From Lomentospora prolificans (taxonomy: Eukaryota; Ascomycota; Sordariomycetes; Microascales; Microascaceae): a stretch of 64,000 bases of DNA. The first letter of the stretch is position 1. Each line of letters opens with the position of its first letter. The position numbers and the translations under genes are program-made. The stretch spans positions 2,480,001 to 2,544,000 of the forward strand of contig JARFXM010000009.1 in the NCBI GenBank assembly GCA_029532625.1. Reading direction: 5' to 3'. The notes under the pieces are model-generated. The model was not told where the DNA came from. It saw only the letters and a list, made by a program, of their open reading frames with translations, and ran no database searches. Shown piece after piece: positions 1-12,759 of the stretch.

Positions 1-953
1 TTGGCAGCCTCGGTTTGCAACTGCTTCTGGAGAAGACCGATAACACTCATCGAGCCGGCGGCGTCCTCTTGGCCGCTCCCGCCATAGTGAAAATCGATCA
101 GAGCCTGCAGGGCGTGGGGCTCAGACGCGATAATGTCGGTTTTGTCCATAATATCGGCAGCCTTCTGCTGCCACTGGCCAGGCGGCGATGCAGCCATGAT
201 ATACGGTAGCGTCAGAAGAATAACTTTGACCAATTCGGTTCCGATTGTCTATCGCATTGTTAGCATACGAGTCACAACCTGCCGGTACCGGCTAAAGAAA
301 AAGCGTACATCGTCGGAGCTTGCGGTCTGAAGATCGACAGCGCGATTAAAGAGTTCTTCAAGCACTGGAAAGATGCCATCTCCAGTCAGAATGCTCTGAA
401 GACACGCTAGCAGTTTGAGGTAGAGCTTGACATCTCGCCAATCGCCAGCTTTGATATTATCCTCCAGGGCCGCAGCGGCTTTTGCTAGAATATCACCCAC
501 AGCCTCCGGCTTCAAAGTATTGAGAATAATGATAACGGCAGCGAGGAACGGAGTCTTTAGCGGCTGCTCCACAGCAATTTGGAGAGTAAGATGAATGAAA
601 TTGTTGCGAAGATCTTCATTGTCGTAGTTATCAGCAACAGTTTGGGCTATCGACTGAACTTCTTCGTGCCAGCGTCGAAGGGGCGACTCGGCGAGGGTGA
701 GCATCTGCTTTCGGATTCTGACGGGGGCAGGCGCATTGTCAAGGCGACGTCGCGGACCTCGGCGCTCGTAGTGATCATCGTCATCTAGATATCAGAGTTA
801 GTGTGCAAACATTAAGCCGAGCGCCACCACACTAGAAAGGCATCTCAACTCGAAGGAAGCCAGACGAAGAAAAGAGATTGCCTCACCTCGATAGCGGCGC
901 TTCCTGTTGTAGCCGTGGTGACCCCCCGAATGGCGACGGTCGTAGTCAGCCAT
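1..953 (-). CDS. CBP80: Nuclear cap-binding protein large subunit CBP80 (5' part, cut by window edge)
   Basis: Large subunit of the nuclear cap-binding complex, which with CBP20 holds the m7G cap of Pol II transcripts and links capping to splicing, export and decay. Exons read on the minus strand are 953-887, 784-309 and 248-1, with introns of 102 and 60 bases. The joins keep one frame: exon 1 gives a basic Arg/Gly/Tyr-rich start (MADYDRRHSGGHHGYNRKRR), exon 2 begins the MIF4G helical region (RRWHEEVQSIAQTVADNYDN and onward), and exon 3 continues TIGTELVKVILLTLPYIMA. The 60-base intron removes an in-frame TAG and carries a GCTAAC branch site. About 263 residues are visible, while the family is usually 750-900, so the C-terminal two thirds lie beyond base 1. 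Family assignment rests on recognisable MIF4G-type CBP80 sequence; a mix-up with another MIF4G protein is unlikely. Confidence 0.85.
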
Positions 954-2354
954 TGTGCCGGCTCAAGGCAGCTCCTAGCCAATTTCTTTTTAAAGAGAAA
1001 AAAAAAAAGAATAGCGGAATGGTCTTTTCTCAATGTCAGATCGTGTCCGCTTGGATGAGATGGGATTGTGGTGGTGGAGGGACTTGAAGTAAGAATGAGA
1101 GCCCTGTGCTAAGAGAGCCTTTGTTCGCGTTATCCGGGAGCTCTTTCCTTCTGTAACAGTCAGTGGCTTCCAATCCTCAACAGGGTGGCTGAAATGCAAA
1201 ATGCGGCCTCAGGCGTCGCCGTGTTGGGGCCGAGTGGTACGCCCTGACTAAGCAATAAAGGTGTCTGGGCGTATCCCTCGAAGTTTAGGTCGTATTAAGT
1301 AGCATTCCGTTTCCCATGGCGGATTAACACGGTATGTCATTGTGGAATTGCAAAGTCCTGCATTGCGCATGCTGAATTCATCGATTCAGCTCTTTCTGTT
1401 GTCCAAAGGATGGATTTGTTCTACAGAACGGGCAACCCAGGCACAAGACCAAACCAAGTCTCCCGAGCGTCTGGACAGTCACCCCACAGATGCGTCCCAT
1501 ACCAACACCGACTTTAGTCGACCACACCCTGCTGACAGGAGGGTCCGTATTCTTAACGGGTCCCCCGTAAGGTCTCGGGATGCAGCATGTTTTAGATCGC
1601 CATGCAGGTTCCGTCATATCTCCGTTCACTTGGGTGGATTGGATCTCTTTTTTAAGCCATCTTTAAAGAAACGGGTCGAGTCGCGGCGTAGGGGTTGGGT
1701 GGGTAACTGGGAAGCGCAAGAAACCAGTGACATCACCACAGGGCGAGACTATCTTATCCCCAGGGTAGAGACACCTCGCAGCAAGTGAGTTTCAAGTAAA
1801 CGAAGGCCAAAGGAATCATAAGAGACGTCTCTGTCATGCATCAAGAAAAAAAAACGTAAAGCTGGGGAGAGTGAAACAAAAAAAAAAAGGTCTAAACGTG
1901 ATTCCCTTTCATATGCATCAATGCAGCTTCGCGCATCTCGGCGACGCTCCCGACACTGTGAAGGCATGGAGTGTTTGGTAGGGGTGTCAGCCACGAAGCC
2001 TGTCGATGTGGTTACAAGAATATACCCAACGGCACGTGGTCCAAGGACAATTGCTGGTTCACTCCGCCTCGTTCACGTCTTGAACGCGTCTCCTACCTTC
2101 GTAGCAGTTTACCTCTGAACTTCCAATCTTCCATATACTCATCTCAAGAGGCAAGATTGGGGGCGATCCACGGCTGTCTTTCCACGTCCTGAGTTCCATT
2201 ACTTTTTCCTTGGCTTTTTTTGGTTCTCCCTATCCTCATCCTCCACGACTAATACCTAAGTGCCGGACCAGTTGCCGCAGTTATGCCGGGTCCACGGATG
2301 TGATCAATCAGATCTCGCGCAAACCAAAAAACTCGAGTCGATGCGATACTCGGC
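954..2354. other. Intergenic: CBP80 promoter and GSK3 3' flank
   Basis: About 1.4 kb between two minus-strand genes. It holds the 5' flank of CBP80 (near 954-1200) and the 3' flank of GSK3. Short A-runs occur near 1006-1015, 1846-1856 and 1880-1890. A 148-codon open frame at 1342-1788 (+) has no recognisable family, no intron signals and a composition like its surroundings, so I do not call it a gene. A CACGTG hexamer lies at 2033-2038. Nothing else could be supported. Confidence 0.5.
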
Positions 2355-3981
2355 TTAATCGAGCCTAGCTATCATCTCCTCTTTCTTTAAAGGCGTGAAG
2401 TCATCTATGTTAAGGCCGCGTGCCGCAAGGGTGGCACGCATGTGCGGAGGAACCAACTTGTGGTTGAGGTGGGGAGCGATAGAAAGTTCTATGGAGAAAA
2501 TGTGGTTAGAATGAACAGGATACCCAGCCATTCAACATCGGACTAAGGATAAAAATTCCCGAGCAGGCTTGAAATCAACGGATGGAATCATACCATGGCG
2601 AGTGAAATCGAACAACGGGGGGAGGTCTCGGAGCTGGCCCGTCTGGTGGCGGGAGTCGGGCAGCTTAGTGTTGGGGTCGCGGAGCTCGTCGAAGAAGGGA
2701 TGAACCATGGCTTCAATCGCTGACAATCTTTCCGTGGGGGTATATTCGAGGAGTTTGCTAATGAGATCGATCGCGTTCGCATCGGCTTTCCTAAAGACCT
2801 TGTTGAACGGGTGGGGTTTAATTTGAGGGAACTTGTGCTCCATGTAGTTGGGGTTCATTGTCCGGATCTGTTCCCTGGTGGGGGTACCCAAGACCTTGAT
2901 GATCTCGACCAATTGATCAATACCCGATTCGCCAGGGAAAAGAGGCTGTCCGAGCATCAGTTCCGCCATCACGCAGCCGGTCGACCAGACATCTGTATTT
3001 GTACACCGGTTAGTTTATCAGGCTCGTGGAATCCCTCTTCACAGCATTACCACGTCATGAAGCGGGACTTACCGATCTTGGTTGCGTAGTTGGTAGCACC
3101 GAAAATGAGTTCGGGAGCCCTATAATATCTGGAGCAAATGTATGACACGTTGGGTTCATTCTCCACCAGTATCTTCGCACTACCAAAGTCACAGAGCTTT
3201 AGGATACCGGAGGTAGGGTCGAGGAGCAGGTTCTGGGGCTTGATGTCTCGGTGGCAAATGCCTTGAGAGTGGATATAGGCGAGGGCACGGAAGAGCTGGT
3301 AGATAAAGAGCTTGACCTCCAGAATCGGCATGGTCGTTTTCATCTTGTTGTAAAATCGTGAAGCCCTATACACTGTCTCGGGAACAAATTCTTGCACGAG
3401 ATTGAGGTAAACCTCGTCCTTCTACGATTCCAGGAAATGATGTTAGCGAGAATCGACCAGGAAATGAGGGGTAGCACAGCGGCAGCCCCGGCGTAATAAA
3501 GGAGCTCACCCGCTCTCCGTTGGAGTAATAGAATGCTTTCAATTGAACAATATTTGGGTGCCGAACGATCCGCATGATTTGGAGTTCCCGGTTCTACTCT
3601 AGTTAGCCTCCTACACCAAGGGGAAGGGGTGATAAGGTCAGATTGGTCGTTTTGGGGGCTTGTCGCTCATACCTTGAAGCGCTTGTCTTGGAGCACACGC
3701 TTAATGGCCGCGTCCTCTCCAGAGGGCGATAGTTTGGTCTGGAAGACAACACCGAAGGAGCCATTACCCACAATCTTGCATTGTGTATATTGAAGCTCAC
3801 GGGTCTCTCCAGTAATTCCATCCTGAACCTTCTCGCGGATTACCTCTGCGGAAATACGAGTCAGCGACAGATACGGGAAGCGCCAGCACAGAAAGGAAAT
3901 TTCCGAGAGCGCTTAAGCATGGCGGGAACGCTCACCTCCCATCCGCAGGGTATTGAAGGCTGACGACCGGCTCGAGGACAT
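2355..3981 (-). CDS. GSK3: Glycogen synthase kinase-3 (GSK-3/shaggy) serine/threonine kinase
   Basis: A CMGC-family kinase regulating growth, conidiation and stress signalling in filamentous fungi. Six exons on the minus strand: 3981-3936, 3845-3673, 3593-3510, 3421-3073, 2992-2594 and 2488-2355. They join in one frame to 394 residues, the usual size for fungal GSK-3. Visible kinase features are the glycine loop VGNGSFGVV (41-49), ATP-binding Lys64 in AAIK, the catalytic loop HRDIKPQN (Asp160), DFG at 179-181, and the activation-loop motif [12 protein letters not shown], whose first Tyr (Tyr195) corresponds to the autophosphorylated tyrosine of animal GSK-3. The last exon supplies the conserved tail starting LSIAPHLN, which is missed if the 105-base final intron is read through. 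The start is the ATG giving [16 protein letters not shown], typical of fungal orthologues. Its upstream side faces the longest gene-free interval of the window. Confidence 0.95.
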
Positions 3982-6900
3982 GGTCGCAATTCGGTTCTAC
4001 CACTCGACGGCGGGAAAATACGATACGGGATTTCAATGACTCGGTTGGATTGAATGGGCCTGTGGAATCTTGGTGGGAGGCTGAGCGAAGCCTGTTGACA
4101 ATTGACGAAGGCAGGCGATTGACAGAAATTGCGGGGTCGCGCGTGTGCAAGTGGGTAGTCGGGTAGAATTGGATTTCTTGGTGTGTGAGGCGAGCCCGCG
4201 ATGGCAGGGTCCAGACAGCTTTAGACGAAAAGGCAAAACGGGCCTGAGGGGGCGGTAGATTTCTCTGTTTTGGTTGCTGAGCAGCTCCTCGTGAGCACCG
4301 GCGTGATTGATCGGGACGTCCTTCCTCCGAAATCGACGAGATATATGTAGAGCCTGCCGTTCCTAGAGGCGAAAACAGACAAGAGAAGAGGAATAGAAAC
4401 AAAAGAAGAATAAAAAAAAGCGAGTTTCGGAGAAGGAGGGAAAGGGAAAATGTGAGACCGGTAAAAACTAAGCTGGGAATTTAGTAAAGGTTCATGGAAT
4501 CGTTAAAGCCAGACGGAATAGGCCATTTTCCTAACTTGGGGTTCCTTTCAATTCATTTAGTGGGCAAGGGAGGGGGTGAAAGATGGGGACGGTCCCCGTC
4601 GTCGCGTTGGAAGGCCTGTGTCGAGGAATGCGGAGCGCGGAGTATGGGGTGGATGGTGGGTATTTCACTTGAGTGGGGGAAAGGTAATAGGGGAGGCCAG
4701 ACAGAGATACAGTATTATCCTTTAGATCATATAGGAAGAAGAGGAAAGGAAGAGGGAAAGGTTGGAAATGATCCTAAGCTGGACACTAGTAGCAAATAAA
4801 GGAAAATTGTTGTGACGACGGTGATGGCATAACTTGCCCAGTCACTGTGAGGATTCGGTTAGGAGGCCAGTCTGGAACGTGGTGGCAAGATCCAGCAGCA
4901 GATCTCATAGACTATAAAGGGAGGGAACCATAATGTGGCCAGGGGACTAGCAGACTGGACAGGAGCAGTAGGGTAGTGGGTAGGAGTATTTTTTGGAGAG
5001 GAAAGAAGCTGGGGGGAGGGGAGCGCAGGCGTCCAAATAGGTGTGGATAGAGGGCAGAGTGCAGAGGTCTTGATCCAAATGCAGGTGCAGGTGGAGGCTT
5101 GGGCAGAGTAGAGGCGTACACTTGATATAGGTGTAGGTGTAGGAATAGGAATAGTGCTAAATACACCAGGTGCATGCAGTCCTAACCAGCTAATGTGAGG
5201 TGATTCTTGCCCACTTCTTTCTCTGGTTCAGTCTAGGCGGGTCTTGGAGGTGTGAAATAATAGAAGAACAGGAGGGCCAGGTACCTGCAACGCAGAAGAT
5301 GGAGAGTGGTGCAACTTGACCAACCCTTGTTGAAGCTTTCGTCAAGGCCAAGCTGCGACAGAGGGTTCAAGAACGGATTGCTAGCCTGCGGAAATGGAGC
5401 GACTCGGATCTTTCAAGAACTGCATCGCTGCGATGCTAGATATGGAGGCTTCGCCAAGGGAGCCCAGGAAGATGAGCAATACAATGGGCCTCGATCAGTT
5501 TGATCCAAGCCGTTCTCGAGCAGAGTATCGAGCCCAGGGCATAACTGGATGATGAGAAAATGAGGGGTAACAGGGAAGGGGCAGGAGAGCTAAGCACCGA
5601 CCCCGGCAAAACGAACCAAGAGGGCGAGACGGCGTTCCAAACTGTAGGCAAGAAGGAAAGCGATCAAACTTACCGTAAGCCAAGGCGATCAAGATGTTGA
5701 GAAAGATCTATCTTGAGCACGAAAGAGCCCGGGGACGTGAGATGACTCCTAGCCTAGATTTGGGGAAGGAAGGAATCACGCTGGCCGACGCTGGTTTCCT
5801 GGTCTGGTCGTGGAAGTCACGGGATGATGGAGCAGTGCAAAAAAAAAAAGGATGGAGTGATTCGAGCCTTGTACACAAAAATGGTACAAGAAATATAGGC
5901 GCTAAAGGCGAGCGATCAAATGGGGGCGAAAGTATTGGTACCTGTGAGAGAAACTATGGTCAGCACCAGCCCACTTATGTACACTACCCGCCCATGTCTA
6001 AGTTATCGCCAGGCCCTAGTGCTAGCAGTCCTGGTCCAAGCTCGGAGGGCACCAGGACTCTTATTAGGCAACTTCAGCAGACGGGCTCCAAACAGCAGGC
6101 CGAGCAGCTCGACGTGATCAATGCTCGGTGGGCAGGCAACGTTGGATGGAAGCTTGGGTGAGATGACAACTTACCTAATCCACCCCCTATGTAGCACATG
6201 CGCAGCCGTTTCCTCCGACTAACCAAGTCCCGTGCAGATAGCAGAAGTCACGGAAGAACTCGACCTACCATGAAGTAATAAAAGTAAAAAGGAATTGCTG
6301 GTACGGAAAGAGTAGAAAATGGCTTGGAACTCTGAAATGAGACGAAGGTGGGGTCACCTCTCAGTATAAGGAGGAAACGGCGTGCTGTGAATTATTCAAT
6401 GGTGGTGTGTGACCTCCATCCGTTGCCAATCAGGCGCTGGACCAGGAGGGGGGGAGGGGTGGAGGGCTAGGCACGACTCGAGAGAGCTCACAGTCTTGAG
6501 AGCCATGCGCCGTCAACAAACCCCGTCATGCCCACGGTCACGAGCTGCCCCTGTTATTATCCGGCCGCTCACCACTGATGTGCTCTTGGCAACACCCCAC
6601 CAGACCAAGCTAGGCCAGGGTTGAAATCCGATGGGAGATGATAATCAATGATGTATTATTTGCCAGCTCCCTGGGGACATTTTCTCCCGTGAAGCTCTGG
6701 GAGGTCGAGCAGCACCCCAATTGAGGAAACTCCACCTCCGTCCTATCGGCCATATGAGGTCATCGTGAAAAGCTTCCCACGGCGCGCCGGTGACTTGAAG
6801 CTCGCCGGCAACATTGGCTGGCCATGATGAAAAATCGCCTCCGAGGAGAGTTACATGGATGATCATGCCCGTAAGCGGCAACGGATGGTTCGGTCTGTAG

Positions 6901-7947
6901 CGATGAGAGTCTGATAACAGACGACCTGTCGTCGGCCTCAAGTTAAGCTTAACGAGGGTGCATCCACGAAGGGGCATCGAGGAAGGAACCGTCCATCATT
7001 CGCATGCACAGGAATGATACCATCGTCAAGCGCTGAACAGAGACAGGTATTCAATGCGGCGGGATCATTCACGACTGCCTTGTCTGACGGCTCATACGAG
7101 ACATATGCTGTGCGTCACGTTAGCCCTCAAGATTGGCTCACCGGAACAGAACATTTACTATGACGGATAGTATTCAACCCCTGGTCATTCTGACCACGGG
7201 AAGACGAAATGTTTTCTCTACTTGTGAGGAACTCCCTTACCTGTTAGCCTGCTCAGGGACAGACTTCCAAATCTAATTCCACCCCTCTAACATGAGCCTG
7301 GCTCGTGCAAGCCGCTTGGAGCCGCTGGGGCCTGGCATATGGCATAATGCGAGACTCAAGAGTGTGGCCACCAACTCCACACAACTCGGCGTAAGAGGTT
7401 GCGCAACCTTTAAGAATGCTCTCCATTCGGCGGTTGGTCAATACTTCACACACACTCGCCCGTCTGGTTCACAACAAGTCTGGTATAGTTTGACCGATTA
7501 ATCAATAGCACCTTGACCGAGAAAGGTCCGGTTCGCGTAGAGCAATATCCGAAAAGCAATCCGTGCTCGACTTTTCAATCTATCCTCTTTTAATTCGGAA
7601 GCTTGCCGGTCTGGAAGCTGCCAGCTCTGCACTCCACACAAAAAGCACCATCCTCTTTAGGATCGGGAGGCTGAGATGGACGAGCACCTCGAGTATTATG
7701 TGTTATTACAGCCACTAAGCGCGTATAGGTACGGTGATATGACACCAGCCAGCATTTCCAAGTAGGGGTCCCAGGGTCGTCCGTGGACAGTGACCAACAG
7801 GTGGTCATGGCTCGGAAAGCGGGAAATCGCTTGGCATTTCTAACAGCGGAACCACGAGGGCAAGGCAACAAAGTAACCTTAAAAGAGGTCATCGTTGTAT
7901 CCTGTGGGAGTACTCTTACCATTATTGAAAAGAGAGCGAAGGGGGGG

Positions 7948-7972
7948 AAAAAGAAAGAAAGAAAGAAAGAAA
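7948..7972. repeat. AAAG tetranucleotide microsatellite
   Basis: About five to six tandem AAAG/GAAA units preceded by a short G-run, inside the gene-poor interval. This is a simple-sequence repeat with no evident function. Confidence 0.8.
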
Positions 7973-10900
7973 TCCGAGATCTTGGAGGCAGCGATCCTCT
8001 TGGGTGACAGAAATTACTACTCGCCCCGGAATTCCCAGACCACCTAGCCAGCAAATTTTGGACCCCAACCCAGTTTACGAAACAAGTTTTGTCGCGAAGT
8101 ACCTGCTACGTCGTACAAAGGCCTGTTGAGTGGGGCTACGGTCTACCCTCAATATCTACGTCACCCAGGCTGGAGTGGGAAATGGAGGAAGGGCAGAGTA
8201 AACCACGGGACAGGCGAGGGCGTGTTTCGCAGGTTGCCAGGGGAGTTTGTGGAAGTCGGACCTTCACGGCGGGTGCATTCCCGGTGAGCGGGAGTACCAC
8301 CAAAGATCGATTTGGGTCTCCCATATTAACTTCTTTATCAAATATAGGGGATCTGGCGACCCGATAGACCCACAGTCTCATGCATCACATCCATCAATTC
8401 CCAAGAACCCTTGTCCTGCTCCCACTGTCGCACTGAAGTGTTCAGTGGGGCTAGTGTCGACTTTGAAGTTACCAACGGCAGCACAGTTGGTTACTGCACT
8501 GCTCCAGTGAAATGTCGTCCATACATCATACATCCCCTCGGAGCTACCAGCATTGACCCTGAATGCCCACGAATGCCTTGGTGCTGACCAATTCGCTGGG
8601 TTTCGGGCTAATCCTGGGCTGCCTAATTATAGGCGCCTGAGAAACGGTCCCATGACCTCCCCTGCAACGCGCCATTAGTGGCTCGAACAAGACAGAGACT
8701 ATTAGCTTGTTCCCCTCCCTCGTACCCATACCCATACCCAAATGGCCTGTTCTGTCTTGAAGCTGGTCACCGGATGAGGGAGGTTTTTTTTTGCATAGAT
8801 GGCCAGCTGGCATTGGCCACTGCCTTCCGCAGCAGAGGACACCGTCATTTGAGCTAATTGGAAGCAGCGATTGGTCCATTAGACAGCTGTACGCAATACC
8901 GTTGCTCTTCTCTTTCTCGAGGACCCGCTTCTTCATCGCCATCCTATCGGATTCATGCAGAAGCTTCGCCCCGAGCAAAGCCATCATTCGCAAACCTACC
9001 GCTTAGCTTCGAGAGAGCTATACACGATCATTTCCCGTCCGTTGTAGGGCTGACGGCTTGAAGTCGGATCTTTCTTCCCTCTTCCCTTCCCCTTTCACGG
9101 GAAACCGGGAAGCGCTGGGAGCGCAAAATGCCAAGCAAGGAGGGAAGGGTGGATGTCGGGCCCGTCACTCAGTTCACACACACACCCAACCCGCCTGCAG
9201 GAACAGATGAGCCAGAAGAAAAGGATTTCCCTCTTCTTCCCTTGTCTCTGCCATGGGTCCGTATCAGATGTGTATGCAGAGAGGCAAACTGGGTCTACAG
9301 CTCTTAGAACCTGGGAATGCATAGCAAACGAACAGCAGACAGAGGTGGACGAAGAAAAATGCCTTCAACCCGCGTGATTGCGAGTCAAGTACGTACAGAC
9401 AAGATTCTTCTTAGTGGATGACTTCTTTCAGCATGTGATCGTACACTTAGCTTGGAGCTGATAGAGCCGATAGGATTTACCAGCCTCCGACGAAGCTTGC
9501 TGCCAAATGCTTAAATCTTTTCTACGGCCTCGCGACACTAGACTAGGTAATCCTTGGGAGACTCGACGACAGCTGTCCGGGGATGACGATGATCACCACT
9601 AAGTAGTGGGCCTGAGTAAGCTCTCAGTCTGTGTCCTGTCCAGTATCTCGATGACGCTGGCTGTAGCAGGAATGCCAGCGACTGGCACTGATCCTCAGGA
9701 GGCCCTATTGCTCGCTAGAGATATGGTGCAATCCAGAACCCTCAGCTTCCCAAGGTTATTTATTCTTACATCGGTAGCTACCTTGGCACGTAAATATTCC
9801 CTGTCATCGTCCTATGAGGATGACAGCTGAGAGCTCTCGTGGCAAAACGATGGGCTTGAGCACAGCTCTCTCACTTATTTAGTGGTCGGCGGACATGGCA
9901 GAAGAGCCACCTATCCTCACACACCATCGGGCATCGCCCCTGCCAAAACTCTCCGGGCCATTTAGCCATCGACTGATTCGAAATACCGCCTGAATCCTGA
10001 TGGCCGCTGTTATGGGAGTTACTTTACAAACCTACAGCAACAAGCTTTTGGTGTGCAGCGTCAAAAGGATACTGGTACCGGGCCAGTGGCAACTTGCGCC
10101 GTGGGACTGGGCTCGGCTATCAATTGATGTAATACATCAGTGGCCGTTGCAAGTAATTTGACATGTTGTCTCCAGTAAGCTCAGTGTCTGGGCCCCGCTG
10201 CAGGCCGGAGAGAAACCTGCAAGTCAATGACCTCGTGATCGTTTAATTTTTTTTTTCTATCTCCGTACTACCCCTCACTCCACCCACCCCTGGAACCCTA
10301 AATCATGGTTTAATGCCTTTTGACCTCGATCCTGTGGCATCTCAGCCATTAGACTGGAGGCATGAAGCCGACTCTTTTCAGCGAGGTTAGAGCGGAAGCC
10401 ATTTCCGTGCTAGTAGGCACGCTATTCTCTTAGACTGGCCGAGTGAGACATTTGGTGCCTCAGCGCGATATTACCTTTCTGCAATCAAGCAAGTTCTTTG
10501 CCACCTGGGCTATTGCACTGCTCGTTTACACATATCCGTCGACTGCACGCCGGGTGCGGGACACTATCATTGCGGCAGATATGCCCTCGATGAGCTGAGG
10601 GCCAAGGTGAGGATTTAGCTCTCTTGAGGTTTGGATATTCTGATACGAGGACCCATCAGTTTTTCTGCAACGGTGCCTGAAAAGGACTCCGACCTCGCCT
10701 GAAGTTGTTGCTGTGCCTGACGGATCTGGATTGTTGGATGGGATGGGGAGATTCCAATGACGGGATTGGTACTCGGATGATCTGTTAATTGAGACTCCAT
10801 CTAGAGCAAGGATTGTCCCACGCTGCGCTGGCGGCAGGCGACAAGAGCCACGCGCGTTGGGATTCAAGGGAAACGAGCTATCCTCGCCCCCAAGGCAAGA

Positions 10901-12733
10901 CATTTGCAGACATTTCTAATTGGGCGAGGCTTTTTGTGTCGGTTCGCTTTGGTGCGAAGACAGGCAGAGGCTGGCATGGAATGGCTTCAAAGTTACAGGA
11001 GCTGGGCTGTGACAGGAACGGCGGGGTAGCAGAGCTCCACTTCCATCTCGGGGAAAGTCTTGCCTCGAGCGCTGCTTTTCTCGCCCTTCCATTTTTTGCA
11101 TGGAAACTCTTTCATAGAGCCGGAGTTTTTAATTGATTGTCATCTTCTCGGTCGCGTTTCGTTAGTAGGTTTCCTGGAAAGGGGAATGGTATCGACGGGT
11201 TTATTATAGCTTCGATTTGGTGCCGCGCCCTCGAAGTTGTTTCACCAAGACTTGGCGCCACAATCCGGCGTCTTATTGGATTCATTGGGGTGGTTTAGTT
11301 TTGAGGGTTGATCAAAATCCCGGCCCTGTACGATGACGTGGTGAACTCTATCCGTTCGCCCCTGAAATCCCGTCCAGCACCAAACCCGTGCTCTCTCTGC
11401 GCCCAGCCGGTCAACCGGCACAGCTTCAGCGCCACGCCAGGAACCTCCAGGCCTCTTGTCACAACTCTTCAGGTTGTGTCTCAGTCCGGTCTTTACAAGT
11501 AATACATCGTTGATCAATGTACCGGGTATACCCATCTCGCTTCCACAGCTTCCCAATCCGAAGCTAAGACTTGGTGGAAAAGTTCCCTACCTTCGACATT
11601 TTACGGCATCCCACGTACGAAGAAGTGGCACAACTAATCGCCGGTTCGTCTAACCATATTGCTGGGTCGCAATCGGGACCCTTCCTTGCACTAATTAACT
11701 ACCGTAATACTATCCGCAGAAGACTTGTTCGGGGAGTAGCTGGCTAGGAGTAGGATGGAGCTTCATCGAAAGCCAGCGGTGTCATTCAAGCCCCGTCCCC
11801 ATCGCATGCTTTCGATCGACGTGATCTCCTTTACGGAGCGAGCTTTTCATGACAGTACTATTACATGATTTGCTCTGTGTCCGTCATTTATGATCGGCCG
11901 TGATGCTACCTTGTCACTCGCACATGGGTGCAGCCAGCTATCGTCGTCTGACAGGAGATCAAGAGCTCACACGCCAATCCGGGGCTTGATGCCTGAATGG
12001 TGCCATACCGTACCGCTAATAGCGCGGTGTTGGCAGAAGCGCGAGTCGCTGTAGGTTTGCTGACTCTTGCATTTCAGGGATACTTGATCGTTATCTCCAG
12101 GCCCCTTTTTCTGCGTTTCCCCGATGGAGAGCTGTTGGTCCTAAACCCTTAATGCTATCTAACCCGAGACGTGCCACACGCTCACATCTCGCTTCCTGGG
12201 TCAGAGACGCAAGCAAGGTTAAAAGTTAATAACTCCAGAGACCTTTACTACACTCCCACCCCCGGACTTTCTTCTGGCCGGGAGTTTAGTGTCTGGGCCT
12301 TGTTCTCCCCAGCTTAGGTGAGCTGATGCGACGGCCGCTCCTCCAAATGTTAAATTGGCTATATTCCTTCTCGTGTTATCCAATGCGATTTTTTTGGCAA
12401 TCTAGCCCCCGGCGTGCTGATGGGTGGCGCGTGCTCAAGGCCACGCCCTCCGCATCCGGTGCCACGCTTCCCGTTCGAGCGACCCGCAGTCCCGCAGCCT
12501 ACGGTTTCATCCCCTCTCTTCCCCGGCGGCAGAGGTTGCACGCAGCACGCAACGGCCAGTTGGACGGAGGATGCGTTTCGTTTATCCAGTTCGCCATGTG
12601 GGATGCGGTGCGGCCCTTCGTTCCCCTCCAGCTGCGTCTCATACCGAGCGACTGTTTTTTACTCCCCTGGAGAACTTTTGCCGAGAGGCATGCTATTCAC
12701 AGCAAGAGCCAACCTATTCTCAAAGATCTGTTA

Positions 12734-12759
12734 GGGGGGTTGGGGGGGTTGGTGGCGGG
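12734..12759 (+). repeat. G-rich tract with G-quadruplex potential
   Basis: Runs of six and seven G separated by TT, followed by GG, GG and GGG at short spacing. The pattern fits a G-quadruplex on the plus strand. It lies about 1.1 kb before the tRNA-Gly within the gene-poor interval; no gene context gives it a role. Confidence 0.4.

Noticed and set aside
249..308. In-frame TAG that seemed to end CBP80 after MLTMR
   Set aside because: The 60-base segment 249-308 is a consensus intron (donor GTACGC, branch GCTAAC, acceptor ATAG); removing it restores the conserved SSDDTIGTELVK.
1342..1788. 148-codon plus-strand frame between CBP80 and GSK3
   Set aside because: Overlapped by an opposite frame, no family, no intron context, and composition equal to flanking DNA.
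4912..5175. 87-codon minus-strand frame beginning with a signal-peptide-like stretch
   Set aside because: The hydrophobic start and Pro/Leu/Ser composition come from a simple purine/pyrimidine-biased tract with GTAGGT-type repeats; no cysteine pattern of a secreted effector.
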